Below are positions 8,413-16,092 of a DNA stretch of 64,000 nucleotides, piece by piece; position 1 is the first letter of the stretch, and each line of letters starts with the position of its first letter. The translations under genes were made by a program, and so were the position numbers. The DNA is from Alphaproteobacteria bacterium (lineage in GTDB: Bacteria > Pseudomonadota > Alphaproteobacteria > TMED109): positions 1 to 64,000 of the forward strand of contig JAJDZX010000030.1 of NCBI GenBank assembly GCA_022824395.1. The letters run 5' to 3'. The notes below the pieces were generated by a model, which was not told the DNA's origin, ran no database searches, and was given only the letters and a program-made list of their open reading frames with translations.

Positions 8413-9179
8413 GTCAGAGGGGCCGCCACCACGCCGGCAATCCGTGCCCCCGGCCCGGCCCAGTTCGGCACGACAGGCACATAGCCATCGAGTGCAACGA
8501 AGCGAAGCGTGCCTTCGCCGCGTGTCGCGGTGGCCAGGACAGAAGGGGCATCGTCGCCTGAGGGAATCGTCGCCGCGGATGCCAGGACGAGCGTCACGTC
8601 CACATCAGAGGGTTCCGGAGCCTGTTCGGCAACCAGGGCGGCGGCCGGCGACGACGCCGATCGGAGCACCGGGATCTGGCCCACGATGTGAAGACCCGGG
8701 TGTTCCGCCAGTGCCGGCCACCAGGCCGCATCGCCGCTGGCGGGACAGCCGGGAAACGGCAGCACGGCGACCGCCGCACGCCCCTGGCTGACCGCATCGA
8801 GCGCCGCCCCCGCGGCCGGAGCCTCCTGCAGATGGACGCACGACCCAAAATGGTCGCGGGCCAGTCGCGCGCTCACGCCGGGCGTTGCGGCCATGATCAT
8901 CGGTCCCTGCAGCAGCAGGTTGCCGGCGATGATCGCGCGCCAGACATCCTGCAGCACGGCGCGGGGCAGCGGTCCATGATGGCGGGCGAGCAATCGCCGG
9001 AGTACCCGTGCCTCGCGGGCCGGACGGAACAGGCGGGGCGCGCCGTCGCCGGCCTGCTTCCGCTTGGACTCGCCCACCAAGGATGCGATCTCGGCACGCC
9101 GCATCAACAGGTCATGGATGCGATCGTCGACGTCGTCGATCGCAAGGCGCAGGTCGTCCAGCCGCATCTCGCCCTTCAT
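8409..9179 (-). CDS. Chorismate mutase with C-terminal extension
   Basis: The first 85 or so residues are an AroQ-type helical chorismate mutase. LDDLRLAIDDVDDRIHDLLMRRAEIA contains the conserved Asp/Arg pattern, and the domain continues through RLFRPAREARVLRRL. It converts chorismate to prephenate. The following 170 residues resemble the poorly characterised C-terminal domain seen in alphaproteobacterial chorismate mutases, possibly related to the prephenate dehydratase fold, with no clear catalytic motif. It is the first gene of the pair with tyrC. Confidence 0.85.
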   Translation of the reverse strand: MKGEMRLDDLRLAIDDVDDRIHDLLMRRAEIASLVGESKRKQAGDGAPRLFRPAREARVLRRLLARHHGPLPRAVLQDVWRAIIAGNLLLQGPMIMAATPGVSARLARDHFGSCVHLQEAPAAGAALDAVSQGRAAVAVLPFPGCPASGDAAWWPALAEHPGLHIVGQIPVLRSASSPAAALVAEQAPEPSDVDVTLVLASAATIPSGDDAPSVLATATRGEGTLRFVALDGYVPVVPNWAGPGARIAGVVAAPLT

Positions 9180-9724
9180 CGCAGCCGGTCCCTGCCGCTA
9201 CCCACCGGCGGCGCCTTCCTGGCGGTCAAGGGACTCGTACATGGCCTGGCTTTCTGCTGCACCCTGCCGCAGGGCTGGCAGCGGCACCGACGTACCTTCA
9301 CTGGCGCATCCGATCGCAGGAGGAAAAGCCGGACTGCGCGGTCATCTTAGTCAACAGCCGGCCGGCAATCCCGCGTCCCCCGCGGCCCGCAGCCGCGGCG
9401 CCGGGGCGGCACGGAGGCGGGCCCGACATCCGAACCGGCGTGCGACATCTACCGCAACCAACCGTAACGCCGGCCGCCGGGCGGAATCCCGCGAAGGGCG
9501 GGAGGCCCGCTCGGCGACGTTACCCGTTTTCGACCGGTTCGCAACGCTCCGCGACGCGCCGGCGCCACGCCCTCGCCAGATCTCTCCGCCGGATTGGCCG
9601 GCCCCGGCGAGGCGCTCGCAGCCGGCGACCGCCTGCCCGCGCGGGAGAGCGGCAAAGGTGTGGCGAGCAGCGACGACGCAGGTGTTGTAGCGTCCCGGCC
9701 CGCCGGAGAGAGGGAGACGGACCC
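9180..9724. other. Intergenic region between chorismate mutase and HAD genes (545 bp)
   Basis: The flanking genes are divergent, so promoters for both directions are expected here. The stretch is as GC-rich as the genes, and I found no convincing -35/-10 pair, RNA gene or repeat. Reading frames crossing it have no recognisable protein pattern. A purine-rich ribosome-binding site (GAGAGAGGGAGA) lies at its right edge before the HAD gene. Confidence 0.4.
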
Positions 9725-10453
9725 ATGACGGACAGCCTCGAATCCACGGACGCGGTCAAGGCACTGTGCTTCGACGTGTTCGGCACCGTGGTCGACTGGC
9801 GCGGATCGGTGATCCGTGAATGCGAGACGCTCTGCGCAGCCAAGGGCCTCGAGATCGATTGCGCGGGCTTCGCCGATGCCTGGCGCGCCGGCTACCAGCC
9901 GGCGATGACGCCGGTGCGCGAGGGGGACCGCACCTACGTGCAGCTGGACGTCCTGCATCGGGAAATCCTCGACGAACTGCTGCCACGCTTCGGACTGTCG
10001 GGCCTGGACGAGGACGAACGCGACCACCTCAACCGGGTGTGGCACCGGCTGGACGGCTGGCCGGACGCGCGCGAGGGCATGCGTCGACTGCGCCAACGTT
10101 TCCTGCTCGCGGCGCTCTCGAACGGTCATGTCGCGCTGATCGTCAACATGGCTCGACATGCCGGATTGCCATGGGACGCGCCACTGGGGGCGGAAATGGC
10201 GCGACAGTACAAGCCCCGCGTCGAGGTGTACGACACCACGATCAGGATGCTCGGCCTCGTGCCACGGGAGACCATGATGGTCGCCGCCCACAACGACGAC
10301 CTGCGCGCTGCGCGGGCGCGCGGCATGCGCACGGCGTTCGTATCCCGGCCGACCGAGTACGGGCCGGAGCAGGAATCGGACCTGGGTCCGGACGACGACT
10401 GGGACATCGTGGCCGGCGATTTCCTCGATCTCGCCGCCCGGCTCGGCTGCTGA
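9725..10453 (+). CDS. Haloacid dehalogenase type II (HAD superfamily)
   Basis: The 242-residue hydrolase begins with CFDVFGTVVDW, the HAD motif I whose first Asp is the nucleophile. ALSNGH is motif II, the Lys in ARQYKPRVEVY is motif III, and AAHNDDLRAA is motif IV. The motif IV and YKPRVEVY pattern fits L-2-haloacid dehalogenase-like enzymes, which hydrolyse 2-haloacids, though many homologues have other substrates. A GA-rich Shine-Dalgarno sequence lies 7-12 bases before ATG 9725. It converges with the alpha/beta hydrolase gene 24 bases downstream. Confidence 0.85.
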   Translation: MTDSLESTDAVKALCFDVFGTVVDWRGSVIRECETLCAAKGLEIDCAGFADAWRAGYQPAMTPVREGDRTYVQLDVLHREILDELLPRFGLSGLDEDERDHLNRVWHRLDGWPDAREGMRRLRQRFLLAALSNGHVALIVNMARHAGLPWDAPLGAEMARQYKPRVEVYDTTIRMLGLVPRETMMVAAHNDDLRAARARGMRTAFVSRPTEYGPEQESDLGPDDDWDIVAGDFLDLAARLGC

Positions 10454-10455
10454 CC

Positions 10456-10480
10456 TGACGCCGCTCAGGCCGGAGCGTCA
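10456..10480. terminator. Possible bidirectional hairpin between convergent genes
   Basis: TGACGC at 10456-10461 pairs with GCGTCA at 10475-10480, enclosing a GC-rich loop between the stops of the HAD and alpha/beta hydrolase genes. There is no T-run, so it is only a candidate. Confidence 0.3.
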
Positions 10481-11368
10481 ATCGCCCGCCGCGTCGAAGC
10501 CCCCCGGCCGGCCGATGAACGCCAGCAGGGACTCCGCGAAGACAGCAGGCTGTTCTTCCGGCACGAAATGCCCGCAGTCGGGGATCACGACCTCCGTCAC
10601 GTCGTCCGCGATCGTCCGCAGCGAAGTCGCCGGCTCCCGGGCCCGGCCCCGAGCCTCCGTGGAGCCTCCGCCGACGGCGAGCACCGGCATCGGGAGCCGA
10701 AACCCGCTCGCAGCGAGGGCCCGGTTGGCGGTGACGGTGTCAGGGATGCTCCGATAGTACGCGAAGCTCGCACCGAGGGCGCCCGGGCGGCCATAGGTCC
10801 GCAGGTACTCGTCGACCGCCGCCGGTTCGATGGCGTCCGCCCGCTGCGAAAAGGCGCGATAGAACCAGCCGAGATAGGCGCGTTCCCGACCCTCCGTGAG
10901 AGTCTCCGGCAGGTCGGGGGTCATGTGAAACGCGTGATGCCACCGTCGCCCGCCCTGCGACAGGTCCGGTCCCAGCCCGGGCACCGTCACGTCGACGACC
11001 GCGAGGGACCGCACGGCGGCCGGGGCCGCAGCGGCCACGGCAAACGCCGCCGCGCCGCCCCAGTCATGGCCGGCAAGATGAAAGCGCGGCACTCCGAGAT
11101 GCTCCTGCAGCAATTCCAGGACGTCACGGGCCACGGTACCGCTGTCGTAGCCGGCGGCCGGCCGGGAGGTGTCCCCGAGACCGCGAAGGTCGGGCGCGAC
11201 CACGGCATAGCCCGCTCCCGCGAGGTGCGGAATGACCCGCCGCCACGCATACCAGGTTTGGGGCCAGCCATGCAGCAGCACAATCGTCTCGCCGCCGCCG
11301 CCGGCCGCGACGTAGTGCATGGCGACCTGCCGCAGCGACGCCGTGCGGTGCTGCAGGAATTCGCTCAC
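10478..11368 (-). CDS. Alpha/beta hydrolase, epoxide hydrolase-like
   Basis: The 296-residue protein has the oxyanion-hole motif LLHGWPQTWYAW. The nucleophile elbow GHDWGG places Asp as nucleophile, as in epoxide hydrolases and haloalkane dehalogenases rather than Ser esterases. The catalytic His lies in DCGHFVPEEQP near the C-terminus. YYRS near residue 200 could provide the lid tyrosine of epoxide hydrolases. The natural substrate is unknown. It is transcribed toward the HAD gene and away from recA. Confidence 0.83.
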   Translation of the reverse strand: MSEFLQHRTASLRQVAMHYVAAGGGGETIVLLHGWPQTWYAWRRVIPHLAGAGYAVVAPDLRGLGDTSRPAAGYDSGTVARDVLELLQEHLGVPRFHLAGHDWGGAAAFAVAAAAPAAVRSLAVVDVTVPGLGPDLSQGGRRWHHAFHMTPDLPETLTEGRERAYLGWFYRAFSQRADAIEPAAVDEYLRTYGRPGALGASFAYYRSIPDTVTANRALAASGFRLPMPVLAVGGGSTEARGRAREPATSLRTIADDVTEVVIPDCGHFVPEEQPAVFAESLLAFIGRPGGFDAAGD

Positions 11369-11811
11369 GGGCCGAACGCGGGCGCCGCCCTGCCGGGGGC
11401 CGGGCCTCCAGCGCCTGGATCGTGGCCGGTCAGCCTTTCCGTCATCCGGCGAGCGTTACACCCCCGGCACCTCGCGATCAAGTCCGCCGGCTCAACACGA
11501 ACGGTCCCGGGGCGGCTGCCGGCAACCGGAGGGCTCCGTCCCCGTGCGGACCGCGCGTCCGGCCCGGCCTGCGGGCCCCGCACCGGCGGAGCCACGCGCC
11601 ACGGCGGCGACGGCCGATACTCCGGGGAGGGAACGTGCGACACCCGCGCGCGGAGGCGTGGTCAAGGCCCGGGGGGCGTCGCCGCGCCTTCCTCAGCAGG
11701 GACCCGGTTATTTCTCCTGTTGATACCTGGATGTTGCCATTGTATTCTCTTTACCTGAGAACGCGATCCAGGCTCCGTGCGAGTCTCGTGTCAAGATGAA
11801 GGACGACTAGA
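11369..11811. other. Intergenic region upstream of recA (443 bp)
   Basis: This region lies between divergent genes and has no recognisable coding sequence. The right end carries the recA promoter annotated separately. I searched it for the alphaproteobacterial LexA operator forms (GTTC-N7-GTTC and GAAC-N7-GAAC) and found none. The left two thirds are very GC-rich. Confidence 0.45.
11720..11748 (+). promoter_or_regulatory. Putative sigma-70-type promoter of recA
   Basis: TTGATA (11720-11725) and TATTCT (11743-11748) are separated by 17 bases and lie 64 bases before the recA ATG, in an AT-richer patch. Four to five of six bases match each consensus box. Confidence 0.5.
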
Positions 11812-12888
11812 ATGGCTGCAAACCATCTCAAGGTGATTGATGTGAATTCCCCGACCGACGACCGGCAACGCAATCTTGATGCCGCACTGAAAGACATCGA
11901 ACGGAGTTTTGGCGCCGGTTCGATCATGCGCCTGGGAACGGACCGCGCGATCGAGGTCGAAGCCGTCTCCACGGGTTCGGTCGGCCTCGACGTGGCGCTT
12001 GGCATCGGGGGCCTCCCGCGCGGCCGGGTCATCGAAATCTATGGGCCCGAGAGCTCGGGAAAGACGACGCTCGCGCTGCACACGGTTGCCGAGGCCCAGA
12101 AAACCGGCGGCATCTGCGCCTTCGTGGACGCGGAACACGCACTCGACCCCATGTACGCGCAGCGGCTCGGGGTGAACGTCGAGGAGCTGCTCCTGTCCCA
12201 GCCGGACGCCGGCGAGCAGGCCCTGGAGATTGCGGACAGCCTCGTGCGCTCGGGCGCGATCGACGTGCTCGTCATCGACAGCGTGGCCGCCCTGGTCCCG
12301 CGGGCTGAGCTTGAGGGCGAGATGGGCGACACGCATGTCGGCCTCCAGGCCCGCCTCATGAGCCAGGCATTGCGCAAGCTGACGGGCTCCATCTCCAAGT
12401 CCCGGACGATCGTGATCTTCATCAACCAGATCCGCATGAAGGTCGGCGTGATGTACGGCAGCCCGGAAACCACGTCCGGCGGCAATGCCCTGAAGTTCTA
12501 CGCGTCGGTACGTCTCGATATTCGGAGAATCGGGCAGATCAAGAATGGCGCGGACGTGGTCGGCAATCAGACGCGCGTTCGGGTCGTCAAGAACAAGATG
12601 GCCCCTCCGTTCAAGACGGTGGAGTTCGACATCATGTACGGGGAGGGCATCTCCAAGCTGGGCGAGATGCTCGATCTCGGCGTGAAGCATGGGGTGATCG
12701 AGAAGGCCGGATCCTGGTACTCCTACGACAGTGAACGGATCGGGCAGGGCCGTGAAAACGCCAAGGCCTACCTGCACGAACGTGCGGATGTCGCGGGTCG
12801 CATCGAAAGCGCCATTCGCGAAGCGGAAGGCCTGGGACCGGTCGCGGAACCCCAGGCACCGGCGAACCCCGTCGACCTGTCAGCCTGA
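11812..12888 (+). CDS. recA: Recombinase RecA
   Basis: The 358-residue RecA forms filaments on single-stranded DNA, drives strand exchange and triggers LexA self-cleavage. Walker A GPESSGKT is at residues 78-85. The Walker B segment [15 protein letters not shown], the L1/L2 region with [20 protein letters not shown], and the polymer interface are all intact. The C-terminal tail is short and only mildly acidic compared with E. coli. A weak AGGACGA precedes the ATG, and a clear promoter lies at 11720-11748. A terminator-like hairpin follows at 12894. Confidence 0.98.
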   Translation: MAANHLKVIDVNSPTDDRQRNLDAALKDIERSFGAGSIMRLGTDRAIEVEAVSTGSVGLDVALGIGGLPRGRVIEIYGPESSGKTTLALHTVAEAQKTGGICAFVDAEHALDPMYAQRLGVNVEELLLSQPDAGEQALEIADSLVRSGAIDVLVIDSVAALVPRAELEGEMGDTHVGLQARLMSQALRKLTGSISKSRTIVIFINQIRMKVGVMYGSPETTSGGNALKFYASVRLDIRRIGQIKNGADVVGNQTRVRVVKNKMAPPFKTVEFDIMYGEGISKLGEMLDLGVKHGVIEKAGSWYSYDSERIGQGRENAKAYLHERADVAGRIESAIREAEGLGPVAEPQAPANPVDLSA

Positions 12889-12893
12889 CAGCA

Positions 12894-12917
12894 CGGCCGG
12901 CGCCCCGGCGCCGGCCG
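12894..12917. terminator. GC-rich hairpin between recA and bioY
   Basis: CGGCCGGCGC (12894-12903) and GCGCCGGCCG (12908-12917) form a perfect 10-bp stem with a four-base loop, five bases after the recA stop and between convergent genes. There is no T-run, so it may act in both directions or need a factor. Confidence 0.5.
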
Positions 12918-12942
12918 CATCGCCGCCCGACAAACCCTGGCT

Positions 12943-13587
12943 TCAGATCGCCGGAGCGCCCGTCCTCCGGGCCAGCTTCCAGCCCAGCGGCATGACCACT
13001 GCGGCCAGGGCAAGTTTGATCGCATCTCCGGGAATGAACGGAAGCAGGCCGGCCCACAGGACCACCATCACGAACGAGTGATCGCCCAGTTCCTCCGCCG
13101 GCAGCCCCGAGAGGTGCCACCCGAGCCACAACAACCCGGGCACGTAGAGCGCGACGTTGCCCGCGAACATCGCCAGCGCGGTGCGACCGGCAGTGCGGTC
13201 CCAACCGCGTTCCGCCATGCGCCCGATCAGCCAGGCGGCCGGCAGGTACCCGATCAGGTACCCGCCGCTGGGACCCGCGATCGCACCTGGGCCGGACGCG
13301 CCGCCCGCAAACACCGGCAGACCGGCCAGCCCCTCGATCAGGTAGGCTGCCAGCGCCAACGTGCCCAGCCGCGAACCCAGAGCCATGGCGACCACCAGCA
13401 CCCCGAAGGTTTGCCCGGTAACCGGCACCGGCTCCAGCGGAATCGACAGCCGCGCTGACGCGGCCACGATGGCGGAACCCGCAAGCACCAGCATGGCGTC
13501 CCGAACGACCCGCGGAAGTGCAGGTGCCGGCAGGAGCTGTGCGGCCAGTGTGGAGGGGCGGGGGGAAACAGCGGGGTTGGAAGACAT
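12943..13587 (-). CDS. bioY: Biotin transporter BioY
   Basis: The 214-residue integral membrane protein is the substrate-binding S component of an energy-coupling-factor biotin transporter. It has about six hydrophobic helices. The BioY signatures are present: RLSIPLEPVPVTGQTFGVLV after the first helix, then GPSGGYLIGY, and FIPGDAIKLALA near the end. No bioM/bioN energising genes are adjacent, which is common because BioY can work alone or share an ECF module. ATG 13587 is chosen because the upstream extension has no protein-like character. No biotin operator was recognised. Confidence 0.9.
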   Translation of the reverse strand: MSSNPAVSPRPSTLAAQLLPAPALPRVVRDAMLVLAGSAIVAASARLSIPLEPVPVTGQTFGVLVVAMALGSRLGTLALAAYLIEGLAGLPVFAGGASGPGAIAGPSGGYLIGYLPAAWLIGRMAERGWDRTAGRTALAMFAGNVALYVPGLLWLGWHLSGLPAEELGDHSFVMVVLWAGLLPFIPGDAIKLALAAVVMPLGWKLARRTGAPAI

Positions 13588-13711
13588 GATCTGGGTTCCA
13601 GGACCTGGCGGAAGACACATCCTACCGGGCTGCATTGTGCGGGTCGCCCCGGACGCACGAGGCCGGCATCGCCCGTGCCCGATGGGCTTCCGCCCGCGCG
13701 GCGCACAGACG

Positions 13712-14065
13712 ATGAATCCCGGTCTCGCCGGGCGTGCGGCACTGATCACGAGCTTCACCCGGGGAAGCGGCTGTGCCACGCCTTGCGGGCTGGCCGACCT
13801 GGGCGCCGGCCTGGTGCGGCACGGGCGGACCTGGGTCGAGACGCAGTCCGAGCGCCCGCGGCAGCTGGCCCGCAGTGAAGGACGGTCGGTCGACGAACTG
13901 GAGCGCGAGACGTGCACCGTTCGGAGGACCTCTTCCCCACTCGGCCGGTGCACGGCCCCTGAAGAAGTGGCACACCTCTTCTGCCACGTCTGCAGTCGGG
14001 CCGCAGTGGCGGCCAACGGCGCGTCGCTGTCGGCCGGCGGCGGGATCGTCCGCAACTACAGCTGA
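13712..14065 (+). pseudogene. Internally deleted short-chain dehydrogenase (SDR) gene
   Basis: The 117-residue frame looks like two ends of an SDR of about 260 residues joined in frame. The N-terminus (LAGRAALIT, then GLADLGAGLVRHGR) is the first Rossmann strand-helix-strand, with the Gly-rich loop damaged. The C-terminus (GRSVDELERE, then APEEVAHLF, then NGASLSAGGGIVR) matches the end of a classical SDR that normally reads PEEVA, NGAALRVDGG, VR. The middle, with the catalytic Ser, Tyr and Lys, is missing. It lies upstream of rmuC in the same direction. A functional micro-protein is possible but unlikely. Confidence 0.6.
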
Positions 14066-14081
14066 TGGCGCGCCGCAGTTC

Positions 14082-15137
14082 ATGGAAATAAGCGGATCCG
14101 AACTCCTTATCGGTGCAGTGGTCGGCGTCCTCGCTCTCGTTGCCGGCCTGCTGTTGCGGCCCAGGCGGCACGATCCTGAACTGGGCGTGCTCCGGGATTC
14201 GATCCACCGCACCGAGGGCAAGATCCAGTCCTTTGCCGACAGCCTGGAACTTCGCTGGAAGACGATGGACGAGGCGTCCGACCGGCAGGCCAGCGAGACG
14301 AATCAGACTCTTGCCGGGCTCCGTGAGCGGATCGGCGAGATTCGGGAAGCCCACAAACGGATCGAGAAGCTCGATACCCACATCGTGGACCTGCAGAACC
14401 TCCTGGCCAACAAGCAGGCCGCGGGCGCCTTCGGCGAAGTGCAGCTCGAGAATCTGGTGCGCCAGGCCCTTCCGCCAAGGGCGTACGCGTTCCAGCGAAC
14501 GCTCTCCAACCGGAATCGGATCGACTGCCTCGTCACGCTGCCGCACCCGCCGGGGCCCATCGCCATCGATTCGAAGTTCCCGATCGCGAGCTTCCGGAGG
14601 TTCCTGGATGCCCGCGGCACACCGCACGAACGGGACGCCCGCCGGAACCTGGAAACGGCCGTCAAGAAACACATTTCCGACATTCGGGATCGCTACGTCG
14701 TGCCAGGCGAGACCTCCGACTGGGCGGTGATGTTCCTGCCCAGCGAATCGCTGTTCGCCGAACTCCACGCGAGTTTCCCGAAGACGATCCAGTTCGCGTT
14801 CGAGTCCCGGATCGGGATCGCTTCACCGTCCACCACCATGGCGCTTCTCAACACAATTCGGGGCGTTCTCCGGGATGCGGATTTCCGCACGAACGCCGGC
14901 CTGATTCAGGTTGAACTCGGCCATCTCATGCAGGATCTGGGCCGGCTGGACAGCCGGGTCACCAACCTCCAGAGGCATTTTTCCCAGGTGGAGGGCGACC
15001 TGCGGGAAATCGATACCTCCACGCGAAAAATTCTCAGCCGGGCGGAAAAGATCCGGGAGGTCGAGGTCGGCGGCGACGCCGACGAACCCGCGGGTTCGAC
15101 GGCTCTCGGCGAGACGCGGCCCGCGGACAACCGCTAG
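14082..15137 (+). CDS. rmuC: DNA recombination protein RmuC homologue
   Basis: The 351-residue protein starts with a single hydrophobic helix (about residues 5-27), suggesting an inner-membrane anchor. A coiled coil rich in Glu, Arg and Lys follows, to about residue 110. The RmuC domain has GAFGEVQLENLVRQALP, PIAIDSKFPIASFRRFLDA and VMFLPSESLFAEL. RmuC limits inversions and recombination at inverted repeats, and the domain belongs to the PD-(D/E)XK nuclease superfamily, with DSKFP as the recognisable core. It is convergent with the recR operon, 10 bases apart. Confidence 0.88.
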   Translation: MEISGSELLIGAVVGVLALVAGLLLRPRRHDPELGVLRDSIHRTEGKIQSFADSLELRWKTMDEASDRQASETNQTLAGLRERIGEIREAHKRIEKLDTHIVDLQNLLANKQAAGAFGEVQLENLVRQALPPRAYAFQRTLSNRNRIDCLVTLPHPPGPIAIDSKFPIASFRRFLDARGTPHERDARRNLETAVKKHISDIRDRYVVPGETSDWAVMFLPSESLFAELHASFPKTIQFAFESRIGIASPSTTMALLNTIRGVLRDADFRTNAGLIQVELGHLMQDLGRLDSRVTNLQRHFSQVEGDLREIDTSTRKILSRAEKIREVEVGGDADEPAGSTALGETRPADNR

Positions 15138-15147
15138 CGGCGGTTCC

Positions 15148-15765
15148 TCAAAGCGGGCCGGCGGTGTCGAATGCCCGCCGTGCCGCCAGTGCAGCGCCGA
15201 GCGTTCCTTCGTCGAGATAGTCCAGCTCTCCGCCGACCGGGACTCCCTGCGCGAGGCGCGTGACGCGGACATCGAGTCCCCTCAGCCGCTCGGCCACGTA
15301 GTGGGCCGTGACCTGGCCGTCGACCGTGGCGGATAGCGCCAGGATCACTTCCTGCATCCCCTGCTCGGCCGCGCGCTGCATCAGGGATTCCACCATCAGA
15401 TCCTCGGGCCCCACCCCGTCGAGCGCGTTGAGCGTACCGCCGAGTACGTGGTACCGCCCGGAAAACGCCCGCGCACGCTCCAGTGCCCACACGTCGGCGA
15501 CGTCCTCCACCACGCAAAGTGATCGCGGATCGCGTTGTGGATCGCGGCAGATGCGGCAGGGATCCCGGGTGTCCAGACTTCCGCAGACCTGGCAGGGGCG
15601 GACCGCTTCGGCGGCCGTCCGCAAGGCCTCGATCACCTCGCGCATGGCGGAATTCCGGCGCTTGAGAAGATGCAGCGTGACCCGCCGCGCCGACCGGGGG
15701 CCCAGGCCTGGCAAACGCGCCAGGCGGTCCACCAGCAGTTGAATTGGCTCGGTCTGGTCGGTCAT
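15148..15765 (-). CDS. recR: Recombination protein RecR
   Basis: The 205-residue RecR works with RecO and RecF to load RecA on gapped DNA. The N-terminal helix-hairpin-helix region contains [11 protein letters not shown], followed by a C4 zinc finger ([16 protein letters not shown]) and a Toprim domain starting [14 protein letters not shown] with [12 protein letters not shown]. Length and order are standard. It is the last gene of the dnaX-ybaB-recR operon, nine bases after ybaB. Confidence 0.96.
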   Translation of the reverse strand: MTDQTEPIQLLVDRLARLPGLGPRSARRVTLHLLKRRNSAMREVIEALRTAAEAVRPCQVCGSLDTRDPCRICRDPQRDPRSLCVVEDVADVWALERARAFSGRYHVLGGTLNALDGVGPEDLMVESLMQRAAEQGMQEVILALSATVDGQVTAHYVAERLRGLDVRVTRLAQGVPVGGELDYLDEGTLGAALAARRAFDTAGPL

Positions 15766-15774
15766 CCGGAACGG

Positions 15775-16092
15775 TCAGAACCGTGACAGAAGCCAGGGCG
15801 GAATCGGCAGGATCGATCCCATGGTTTTCTTCACTTCCTCCTGGGCCCGCTGCTCCATCTGCGCCTTCGCCTGATTCTGCGCCGCCACGACGAGGTCCTG
15901 CAGCATCGGCAGGTCGGAGGCCAGCGACGGATCGATCTCGACACGGATGCACTCCCCGACCCCGTTGACGGTCACGCGTACCAGCCCGGCTCCGCCCTCT
16001 CCGGTGAATTCGAGGGCGCGCAGCGTTCCCTGCAGGTCGGAAATGCCTTCCTTCAGGCTGCCCATGCTCTCCAGCAACTCGGCAAAACTCAT
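15775..16092 (-). CDS. ybaB: YbaB/EbfC nucleoid-associated protein
   Basis: The 105-residue protein belongs to the YbaB/EbfC family of small dimeric DNA-binding proteins. It shows the typical GEGGAGLVRVTVNGVGECIRV core and a conserved C-terminal helix with DLVVAAQNQA. It is encoded between dnaX and recR as in most bacteria. Its ATG overlaps the dnaX stop by four bases (16089-16092), so translation is probably coupled. Confidence 0.93.
   Translation of the reverse strand: MSFAELLESMGSLKEGISDLQGTLRALEFTGEGGAGLVRVTVNGVGECIRVEIDPSLASDLPMLQDLVVAAQNQAKAQMEQRAQEEVKKTMGSILPIPPWLLSRF

Noticed and set aside
9449-10291. Long minus-strand frame opposite the HAD gene
   Set aside because: It lies opposite a well-supported gene and has Arg/His-rich composition typical of antisense frames in GC-rich DNA.
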